Positions 41,497 to 50,375 of a stretch of 64,000 nucleotides of DNA are shown piece by piece. The DNA is from Fratercula arctica (taxonomy: Eukaryota > Chordata > Aves > Charadriiformes > Alcidae), in NCBI GenBank assembly GCA_947846985.1, contig CANTUZ010000002.1, positions 130,782,889 through 130,846,888 on the forward strand, given 5' to 3'. Below the pieces are notes generated by a model. That model saw only the letters and a list, made by a program, of their open reading frames with translations. It made no database searches and had not been told where the DNA came from. Every line of letters starts with the position of its first letter. The stretch's first letter is position 1. The translations under genes were made by a program, and so were the position numbers.

Positions 41497-41817
41497 CTAT
41501 TCTTGAACCAGGTCTAGAAAGTCACCGAGTTCAGCAGAGAGCTTGTCTTCATTTATGTTAAAAGAGTTTTTATATAAAATCTTGTAAATCTGCAGCGCCC
41601 TTCCCAGTCTGCCCATGAGCATATCAGCCACCCAGTGCATGGTGCAGCCAAGCAAGGACAGGTCTGGCCGCAGAGGGACAGTCACACTTTCAACCAGGTA
41701 ATGGTATACATCAATAGGGTACAGTCAGCGCTGTCTCACGCCCACGTCAAACTGACCTGTGACTTTTGCTAAATCCATTGGACTGACAGAAGACTCAGCA
41801 GAGAGCCTGACTCCACA
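41497..41817 (-). pseudogene. Unassigned coding-like frame with one in-frame stop
   Basis: On the minus strand a single frame stays open for 107 codons from 41817 to a TAG at 41499-41497, broken once by a TGA (41727-41725). The translation includes SPMDLAKVTGQFDVGVRQ before the stop, then LYPIDVYHYLVESVTVPLRP, LGCTMHWVADMLMGRLGRAL and LGDFLDLVQE. Codon choice in the second half (CTG, GAC, GGC, ACC) looks coding-like. I do not recognise the protein. It could be a decayed exon or retrocopy, or a chance open frame in a GC-richer patch. No splice sites of note frame it. Confidence 0.2.
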
Positions 41818-43264
41818 TCAATGGCCATGGCTTTGTGGTTGAAAGGAACCTTTTTTTTTTTGACTCTCCATGCACAAGGTAGCTTTTCTTTAGGGGCTGC
41901 TTCATCACTCCTTAGTGTCTGTCTCATTACTCCATTTCTTTTTCCAACTATTACAGCCTTCCAAATTTATTTCAATTTCATTACATATTTTACTAAGCAA
42001 AATGTGGCCATTTTGAAACAGAACTGTATTATTGCTATGACTACAAAGGGTTTGTATGTTTTATAGTGTCCTATTAAACAACAGCAAAAATCTGCGTGCG
42101 GTGTATGTACCCTGGAGATCTGTCAGGGAAGTTGTATTATTTTGAATTCCCACTTAAAAGCCAAATGTTAGAAGTTTCTTTCAGTCTTGAACTCTGTCAG
42201 GCCGGTGGGACTCTTCTTGTGGTCTGTAGAAAGATTTGGAAATACTCAAGAGGATTCTCTAGCCATATTAAGTTTTCAATTTTTTATCTTATTTTGTGAA
42301 TTATTACCTGCATGAACTCATTACTTGGTACTTTTAGGTAGTTTTAGTAACATTCTCACTCACTCCCCTTCTTCTGGGCACAATCAGTCAAGTTGCTGTG
42401 CATGTCACTGTTCCTAAATTAACTTCTGTCTTATATGTTTGAACTTCTGAAAACAAATTTCTTAACCTTTTGCTATTTTATCTTTAAAATATGTAAAATA
42501 TTACCCTGTTGTGCACAGAATTTGTGAGAATAAAAGCTTTCAGGCACTGTGATGGGGAGTGGGGAGAGTCAGAACAATCGATTAAGTTATCTTTGTTGTA
42601 GGTAATTTGTATTGAGTTTCCTGCTTAGCACAAGGCCAAATACCTGTCTATTTTGTATACTGCTTCTTTTTCATAACAAATTCAATTTATGATCGAAGAG
42701 GAGCCTCCATGCGTACATACAAATCAAGAAGGTAACTCACAAGAAAATAATTTAAGTTCTCTAAGTCATTCTTCCATAAATTCAGTAAGTTTCCATATTT
42801 TATTATATTCAGAAAAAAAATGTAATTGTGTTTCCTGTCAGTTAGATGGTGATTGTGCTCTCTTGAATGAGGTATTAGACTTTTTTGATCTGTTTCTGTT
42901 GTTGGAAGTTGCAATTTTGCTGGATTTGTGCAGTAAATGCTGACCCAGTTTAGTCCACAGAACTGCTATGGCAGATACAGGAAAAATATGCTATTCTCTG
43001 TGTATTGCACTAACAGACAGAAATAAAGGGGAGTATGCAATACCAAAAGTGCTTTAAGAGTTTTTGTTTCAGCTTTGGAGACGGTAGCTGAGATGGTACA
43101 GGAAATCAGTGGTTCTACTCAATAACATGTCAGATGGTTGCATGCAGCTCCCATCCTCACCTCTGTTTGGAAATACATCATCTCATGACACTCCTCCGGA
43201 ATGCCAGCGTGTTCTTAAAGCATGGTGAGCTTTGTAAGAGATTAATTTGGAAACCTTTTGAGAG

Positions 43265-43326
43265 TTATTGACTACCATATCAATAAATGAGCGGGCTTAT
43301 TGACTACCATATCAATAAGGGTGGGC
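43265..43326. repeat. Two-copy tandem duplication, each unit with an inverted repeat
   Basis: Unit 1 (43265-43296, 32 bp) and unit 2 (43297-43326, 30 bp) share TTATTGACTACCATATCAAT and end in GGGC. Each unit contains TTATTGA and TCAATAA, perfect 7-bp inverted arms around an 8-bp loop. Confidence 0.9.
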
Positions 43327-43707
43327 TTGTTTTTCATCGTTTGTGGATTTTTCTCTTCTTTGTTACATGCAGGAAACTCTGTGAGTGTTTGAAATTATGT
43401 CTTAATGAATGTTACGTCTGATGAGTCAACTAAGCTTGCCCTTTACGTGCTTCTGGTAATCATAATTTTACTTCTCCTCACTTCCCCATTTCACACAGTT
43501 TTCTCTTTCATTTTTTCACGCGTGGCTTGAGCTGCGTTGTCTGGGGAAAATGTAACAACAAAGGAAGAAATTCTTTTTCTTCACAAAATTTATTGTGATG
43601 TTGACGGATAGTGATGCAGTAGGGTTAATTAAGATTGCAGAGAATTTGACAAAATGACAAATATTCCCTGAAAACATGTGACTGAGGATGACTGTGCTGA
43701 ATTTTTG

Positions 43708-43719
43708 TTCCTCTTTCCC
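43708..43719 (-). promoter_or_regulatory. PU.1/ETS-like GAGGAA box upstream of LY96
   Basis: TTCCTCTTTCCC reads GGGAAAGAGGAA on the minus strand, a GAGGAA core with a purine-rich flank as used by PU.1 in myeloid promoters. It lies about 50 bp upstream of the LY96 ATG. The same pyrimidine run followed by CAG could instead be a splice acceptor for an upstream 5' UTR exon. Confidence 0.35.
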
Positions 43720-43764
43720 AGAGCAAACTTTTATTAGATCGGATACTGAGCCAAAAAAGTAACC

Positions 43765-43858
43765 ATGTTTGGACTTTTTTTTTTCATTTTATTCACCCCT
43801 GGAGTCAGTGAATTTCTTTGTACGTCGCCAGATCTAGAAATGTCATATACTTTTTGTG
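43765..43858 (+). CDS. LY96: LY96 exon 1 coding part
   Basis: ATG in the context AACCATGT. It encodes the signal peptide and residues to C31, with donor GTAAGT at 43859-43864 after TTTTGTG, phase 1. Confidence 0.95.
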
Positions 43859-46800
43859 GTAAGTGAAAAATAGCTTATTCTTTTCTTACTGGTGTTTGCA
43901 CAATAATTACTGTAGTCTGAGAAAATGTGAACTTCCTTTCAAATTTGTTTCTTTGATGAATACAGAAAAATAAAAAGAGGTTCAGCTGGAGTATATTTCT
44001 GTTATTAATTACCCTATTATAAGAATTATACCACATAGGCGTAAATATTACCACAACGTGGGTTGCAGCAGCTAAGAGAGAAGTTTACTCCCAAATAAAG
44101 CAGGAATGGTTTGATTCCGGAAATATTAGAAGATGAGGGATTTAAACTTGTTTTGCAAGTCCTGCATTGCATAAGTTATCCATATTGATTTAACCAATAT
44201 ATTACAATGAAAAGCTTTCAGTATACGGAAAAAAAAAAAAAAGAGGGAATGTGATATTCTGCCAGGCTGGAGGATCAGCCAGGCTGTGGGACAACATGGC
44301 GTGCCCCTTCTTGCCGTGTCTGTGTCGAAGGCCACTGGATCTGTCTAGTTCACGGAGGTTTTTTGGTCCATTCTGAAAGAACTTTGGCACCTCGCTGATG
44401 TCCATGTTGAACAGGCTCGGCGTGCCCATGCGGACCCAGTGGCCACAAGGCGGGTTTTGAGGAGATATTTCACAAGGAAAGGCCCGTGTCTTTTGAAAAT
44501 CGATGTGCATTACTGGTGTATATCAGCTGTAAAATAGCTATATAAACTGAGGGCCAGGAGGGGATGTTTATTTTGGGTACTTCGCTTTACATTAGTACTC
44601 ATGTTAAAAATATAACGAGGCTAAAAGTGGCAGTACTTCATTTTGCAAACGAAACCGTGGAGACCACAGTGAGTTTTGTTTGCCCTTTTTTTTCTGTCGC
44701 CATTTCCCGTGCGTAGTCGTATCTGAGGTGAGCTGCTGGCTGCTGGTTACCAGCAGTCAGCCATTTTCCCTTTGCACGCCCCTTGCTTTAATCCCCAAAA
44801 CACAAGGCAGAATCCCTCACTGTAAATGACCCTGCCATCCCGTTGGCTCCCACAGGATTAGCACGGGGAGCATCCCCCTTTCCCAGCCTGCCCCCAGGCC
44901 CCCGGCAAGCAGGGCACTTCTTCAGCATCAGCACACCAGAGAGGGCAGAAGCAAGCTGAATTGAACAGACTTCTTTCTAAAAATGAAAATAAAAATAAAT
45001 AACAATACTGACTGGAAACCCTTCCAAAGGATTAATTTTTTTTAAAAAAATAAAATATCAGCTAATGGGCTCTAAATTGGATGAGATACAGGTTGTATGA
45101 TGCTTTATCACACTCCATCTGACACGGTGCATTGCACAACGCTAGGTGGGTCGGGTCACTCACAAAGAAAATCTACTAGAAGTCTCATTTACATTATCCT
45201 GGAAAATATGCTGGTACATGAAAAACATTTTTAGCTGTTGTCAGCAAGTTTACATAGATTCCATGGTTAACATAAGAAGGGATATTTTCAGCAGAGGACC
45301 ATGCTGGCTTAATGCTAATAAAAACTTTGTGTAGCTTCAAAAGAGAAATAAAGGTACTTTTGCCTCTCAGTTTTGTGTGCAAAATATCATCAACCAAATA
45401 ATTAACTTTTCTTGCTACTTGAAGAAATATTATATTGTTTTTGCCCTGTAAGCATATAAATAATTTAAAATGTAATTAAAAACATATTTAATATTTACTG
45501 TGGATATTTATATGAGAAAATTTTATAGTATATACCTAATACTAAATACATTTTTAAATGTGTGTTTATAGTGAGCATGTACATATGTATGTTTTTATTA
45601 TTTTCCTGGAGAAACCTATTCACACTACCAGTATGAAATACTTTTTTCCTGTAGATTCTACAGCTCATGCTTTCATGTTTAACCTGACACCTTGCAGCAC
45701 CATGAACAGACCCGTCTGGAAGGCTGCTCTTTCCTGGATTCCAAGTGAGTCCCTCTTGACTAGACAATTATATTCTGCAAATACAAAAAGCTGAGACACT
45801 TTATCCTAAATGCCAAATGATTTGGGAGATCAGTTTCTGTGGTTAAAAATGGAATAGATAAATTAGTGTTGGACAGAAACCACAATTTGTGGAAATAAGT
45901 GTGTTTGGGTTTTACTTGTTGAAGCCGTTACCAGAGCTCTGCACACTACCATTCGCCCTGTCCGTGCGAATCTGAGACGGTTTAGGTGCACATGCATTTG
46001 TCTGGAAGAAGCAGACAAGATTTGCAGCACACAATCTCTTCTGGCCTGAGAAGATCCAAGACATTTTAAGGAGAGAGAATATCATTTGGCTATCCAAGCA
46101 TGGCAGGGCTTCTACTAAGAATACGCACATTCCAGAAGCTGGAGATGGGACTGGATTTTGTATTCAAACACAACTTTAATCTTTCAGCCCAGCTTTAAGC
46201 TGGCAACCTGAGCTACTTATGAAGTGGCTGTATCATAAACTTCACCTTCTGAGTGAAAACTCTGGAGCTGGACTAAGTTTGCTTCCCTAGAAAGATATCT
46301 TCATGGTGGCTACCAGTATTCAGGACAGTTTGTTTGCAACACCTGCTTAAAACTAGAGTCCTCATCTGAGTATTTATTTGGGTTAGTTTTGGAGCTGAGT
46401 GAACTCTGTTGTCTTTGCTGAAGAAATTAAAATAAATTTTGAAATAGTTCACTCAAATATTTTTTAAGACCAATGCTTTTTGTTGAAAACCAGCTTTTTG
46501 TTTTTCTGGAAGTAACAGTTTTCAAGATACGCATTTTTGTTGGTTTTGGGGGGTATCTTTAAAAAATATTCTATTTCAGAGAAATCTTGTTTTTATCAAA
46601 ATAGTATGTCTGCATATATGTTTTTCCTTCCCACCTTCTTAACTAGGAAGTGACATCACCTTTTTGAAAGTTGTCTTCAACGTTTGGTACGAAGGTGCCA
46701 GAGCGCTCCACTGGAAAGAAGTCGTCTGCAGTGGAGCCGATGACGAATATGTAGAGTGCTCAGCGCTGAAAGGAGGTCGGTGTGGAAAATACATGGTGCC

Positions 46801-49583
46801 TTTCCCTTGCCTGGCAGGTTCCCTCCACAACAGGGCCATATCCTGGCAGCCCTTTTTCACCACTAAGCAGATTTCTGAAAATACTGATAGATCAACCCAT
46901 GCAGACAGAGTTTTCTCTCCACAGCCTAGACCCCTTCACCTTGCTTGGCAGGCAGCAGACTTCAGAAGAGGCAGTTCTCCAGTGCTGGAACCCCACTAAA
47001 ATAGAGAATTTCCAAATTCTACACTTTAACATCCATGTACTGCGGTTCCCATCTCTATAAATTAGGATTACTAATATCCTTCATCTCATTATGACACTTT
47101 TATTGTCAACATCTCTAAAATGACATGGAAAGACTGCATTTGACTGGACTGCACACAAAACCTGAGAGGAGTGAGGGGCACAACTGATATCCAAACCACA
47201 ATTTGTTAAAGAGATTCTCTACACCCCTGAATAATGCTTTTTTAGTTAGAGAAGAGTCAGTCCTATTGTAGGGGCTAACCAAGATTATCCCGATGCAGAC
47301 CCAGATCCAGAGAATTCAGACAGGATGTCAGACTAAAAGCCAAAAAGACCAGGAGAGACATCAAAATACACCATCCATGTTTTCCTTTCTTCAAAAAATG
47401 AATAACAGCTCTCTCCGGTTGTCATTCAGCTGAACTACTACTACAAGTTAAATTATTGGAGTTATCACAGTAGGATGGATCTGTAGGAGATGTTGCAGGG
47501 GCACGGTGGTTAATTTCTATTTTCTAACGTGCTTTAGACAAATAGGCAGAGCTCTGGGAGAAGAAACAGGTGAGGGTTTTATCACTGCAAGGGTGAATGG
47601 CATTGGTGGTGCTGCTGAGAGATATGCCATATTGCTTTGAAGTTATTTAGGAAGTTTGACTGGTGGCTTTATGATTAAGTAACCATTTCTATTATAATTA
47701 TCTCTGTTTTACAGAAACAATTGCAACAGAATTTGACATTAAAGGTTCAAGAATAACATTTCCAAAGGTACTTTTCAGTATTTTATATAAAGAAATAACA
47801 GTAGTAAAATAACATACTTACTTGTATGTACTTTCTGGAAAGAGATGTTCACTGAAACTGTAAAAATCAGCAAAAGGAAATGACAGAAAACTTTCTCATG
47901 CTTGAAGTGATGACTTTGGAATGGTAGCAGCTCTGAAATGCTAAATGTCTTCATGTTATTAATCCTCTATTGTTCCTCCTTTATCTTATAAAAGACAAGA
48001 CTGAAAGTATTAGTTAATGTCACCTTAATAATTGCATTTTTTTTGATAAATTATTTTTTTTCTTTTTACTTGTTTGAGTAAATCCATCCATATTCTTTCC
48101 GCCCATTTCACTCTTTATTTTATGTTCTTTTCACACGCTGGTCTGTTGCTCCCTGAAACCCTTTCCAAAGGTTTGAAGAGGGATAATAATATCCAAAAGT
48201 AAAAGCACTGCAGCACCAGTCCTCAGGTTAGCACACTCTCATCCAACACCCGCCTCATCAGCCACATGAGCCTTCTCAAGACCCTAATGTTAGTCTTACC
48301 ATCCCTATTAGTCCCCACAAATGTCACTAAGGAGCTCCTACTGGCACAAAATCTCCAGCCTCGCCTTAACACAAAGCTCACGGGCCTCTAACAGTGTTGA
48401 ATTCAAGCCCAGCAGCTCTTCTAGCCCCAGAGCTGGTAGCAGACAGGAATCTCCTCTGCCATGAGCAGTCCTCCTATAGATGAGGTGCTTGCGGCAGACT
48501 TGGTGCTTCCCGATGGGACTCTGCCAGACCAGGAACCAACCCAAATCATAGCCTTTAAAGTAAACTGGAAACTCTTGCACGCCTCCCAGTCTTTAGCTTA
48601 GTCCTAAGAGCCCTTCAGCTCCCAAGCGCTCATCCCCAGTTTGCCATATCAGACGAGGAAGGTGACAGATGTCCAAGAAGGTAGAGTGAGACCTGGGTTC
48701 AGTAAGGGCCACCAAGCTATTGTTTGGCCCCATGCCTACAAAAATCTGTCTGTGAGAGGGTGTGAAGATGGGTATTGAGACAACAGCTAAACCTGGGACC
48801 GTCCAGTACAACAAACTGTTACAAGACTGGTCAGAAGCTGTGTGGTTTGTAGCCTGGAGGATTTCCCTAGGACTGGCTGTAAAATATGGAGGCTGTTGTT
48901 GCAGCTACCTGTGGTCTGCCTGTGGGCATCGGGGCAAAAAGGGGGCAGGAAGCAGAAAATGGAAGTGTTGATAGGGCTGAATCCTTGCTAGATGTCAGCT
49001 ATGAGGGCTAATAAGGTTACTGACTCATAGTGGGGACAGAAAAAGGCCCATTGCTGGAGAACGCAGCCTGGTGTATCAGCTCAGGTCATTCCCATTTGTG
49101 GAGTCAGAAACATTAGAACAATCATAGAACAATAGGGTTGGAAGGGACCTCTGGAGATCATCTAGTCCATTATCCAGAAGAAGGGCTCTGGAAGGGGGAG
49201 CAGGCACCCTCGGGAGCACAGGACTCACTGGTTTGAGAGAGGCCCCTGGCAAGGGCAAGCTGGACCACAGCCTGCTGCGGTTCCTTAGTACCCCGCTCAT
49301 GACAAGAAAGTTGAGCAATATTTTTTTGTGTGTACATATATCTGAATATACCCATGATAACAGTCCCTGATGGGAATCTTTCTTTTTACACCTTAACAGA
49401 AATAACCAGAACCATCTTGGACACGAACGAGCAGAATTATGCACTAATTTCCTTTTTTTTTTTTTTCTTGCTTGCTTTTAGGGTGATTATAACATTATTT
49501 TACAAGCATTCTCTGATGATTCTGAGAATAATATGGTCATATGCTTGAATTTCACCATGGTAGTAAAAAAAGACTCTTTCTGA
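43765..49583 (+). CDS. LY96: LY96 (MD-2), TLR4 co-receptor, complete coding region over five exons
   Basis: MD-2 is a secreted ML-domain protein that binds lipid A in its beta-cup and pairs with the TLR4 ectodomain. Exons 43765-43858, 45655-45744, 46647-46775, 47715-47767 and 49482-49583 join to 468 nt, 155 codons plus TGA. All sites are GT/AG and phases agree. Residues 1-15 (MFGLFFFILFTPGVS) form a signal peptide. Landmarks are SYTFCDSTAHAFMFNLTPC, VVCSGADDEYVECSALKGE, ITFPKGDY and MVICLNFT. They align with human SYTYCD, VICRGSDDDYSFCRALKGE, KFSKGKY and EMLFCLEF. Paired cysteines are kept (C19/C143, C31/C45, C89/C99 by alignment). Differences: both human N-glycan sites are absent, NLT (41) and NFT (145) are new sequons, and the human free cysteine (C133) is Ile127. 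Human comparisons are from memory. Confidence 0.97.
43859..45654 (+). other. LY96: LY96 intron 1
   Basis: Intron between exons 1 and 2. It holds a GC-richer patch at 44202-44510 with a 102-codon minus-strand open frame that I cannot assign, next to a poly(A) run at about 44230. No CR1 was seen. Confidence 0.85.
45655..45744 (+). CDS. LY96: LY96 exon 2
   Basis: Acceptor TTTTCCTGTAG ends at 45654 and donor GTGAGT starts at 45745. The 90-nt exon encodes DSTAHAFMFNLTPCSTMN onward to LSWIP, including the new NLT sequon. Confidence 0.96.
45745..46646 (+). other. LY96: LY96 intron 2
   Basis: Plain intronic sequence with no repeat or gene recognised. Confidence 0.85.
46647..46775 (+). CDS. LY96: LY96 exon 3
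   Basis: Acceptor TCTTAACTAG ends at 46646 and donor GTCGGT starts at 46776. The 129-nt exon encodes RSDITFLKVVFNVWYEGARA through VVCSGADDEYVECSALKG. Confidence 0.96.
47715..47767 (+). CDS. LY96: LY96 exon 4
   Basis: A 53-nt exon too short to stand out as an open frame. The acceptor TCTGTTTTACAG ends at 47714 and the donor GTACTT starts at 47768. It encodes ETIATEFDIKGSRITFPK. Confidence 0.95.
47768..49481 (+). other. LY96: LY96 intron 4 with a CR1 tail
   Basis: Intron between exons 4 and 5. It contains an antisense CR1 3' tail at 49119-49180, about 300 bp before the final exon, and a T-rich polypyrimidine tract at the acceptor. Confidence 0.85.
49119..49180 (-). mobile_element. CR1 LINE, 3' tail fragment
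   Basis: CAATCATAGAACAATAGGG, then TTGGAAGGGACCTCTGGAGA and TCATCTAGTCCA, the standard antisense CR1 end, in LY96 intron 4. Confidence 0.88.
49482..49583 (+). CDS. LY96: LY96 exon 5 (terminal coding exon)
   Basis: A long T-rich tract and TTTTAG (ends 49481) precede it. It encodes GDYNIILQAFSDDSENNMVI, then CLNFTMVVKKDSF, with TGA at 49581-49583. Confidence 0.96.
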   Translation, partial: GDYNIILQAFSDDSENNMVICLNFTMVVKKDSF

Positions 49584-50040
49584 CTGCGACAAACATTTCA
49601 AATAATTCCAGAGCATGGAGGTAGCTTCTGCAAGCAACTGGAATGTGAGCTGACAAATAATAACCTCACTAATTTTCCTGAGGTAGAATACAAGAATACA
49701 TCATGTACTGTCTGGAAAGCTATATGATGGATAGTCTTATCCATTTATAGCACTGCTGTAATCAGGTGCTCAGCCAATGCACGCAAAATCTCTGGGAATT
49801 GGGCATCCTGACTAATCCATGGAATAACCCTGACTGGATGTCAGGCTGAGGACTGCATTTCGGTGCTGTGCCTTGAGTTATGAAAAAGCCGATTCCTTCA
49901 GACTGCGACAAACTAATACAAGAAGATTTGAAGTGTAAGAATTGGAAGTTGACCAGTACTCAGTTTAAAATATAACAGCAATTGAATCTGGGAACCCTAT
50001 TGGTTTGTTTTTTTGTTTGTTTTCTTTTTTTTTTTTTAAC

Positions 50041-50046
50041 AATAAA
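50041..50046 (+). terminator. LY96: LY96 polyadenylation signal AATAAA
   Basis: AATAAAACTTTTTTGTAC about 460 bp after the stop codon gives a compact 3' UTR (49584 to about 50065). Confidence 0.75.
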
Positions 50047-50189
50047 ACTTTTTTGTACAATCAAATTGAGAAATGGTTTTTATTCTGTTATTTTCTGATT
50101 ATCTTTAGTGGGTTCCCAATGTTCTGCTCTGGGCTGAACCAGAGGGGTAACGATAGTAACAATTTATTACAAGGTACTAGCTGATGTGA

Positions 50190-50375
50190 CTAAAATCCAA
50201 AGACGTTTCCAGTTACACTGATCCGGTATGGCTGAATTTCACCTTCCAGAGCTGTAACCACAACCTTGTAGCGTGGTTTTAGCTCTTGCTCAGAGTCCAG
50301 GGGGCAGAGACTACACAAGCTGTCTCCTTCATACAGGAGAATGATCGTTGCCCAAAAGATTGATCTTTTTCTCAG
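50190..50375 (-). CDS. Unassigned candidate terminal exon converging on LY96
   Basis: On the minus strand a frame opens after a TAA (50378-50376) and runs about 61 codons to TAG (50192-50190). It includes IFWATIILLYEGDSLCSLCP, DSEQELKPRYKVVVTALEGE and IQPYRISVTGNVFGF. AATAAA follows 22 nt after the stop (50168-50163). A possible acceptor, GCTTTTGTTAACTGAG, ends at about 50371. The same frame is also open for 87 codons just upstream (50654-50391), with two stops between. The plus strand is closed here. I do not recognise the product. It may be the last exon of an unannotated gene or a relic, or chance. Confidence 0.25.
   Translation of the reverse strand: MRKRSIFWATIILLYEGDSLCSLCPLDSEQELKPRYKVVVTALEGEIQPYRISVTGNVFGF

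Larger units (their letters stand above)
37791..43764. other. Intergenic between TMEM70 and LY96
   Basis: AT-rich DNA with no recognised gene. It includes an unassigned coding-like minus-strand frame (41497-41817) and a tandem duplication (43265-43326), described separately. The proximal LY96 promoter occupies the last few hundred bases. Confidence 0.55.
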
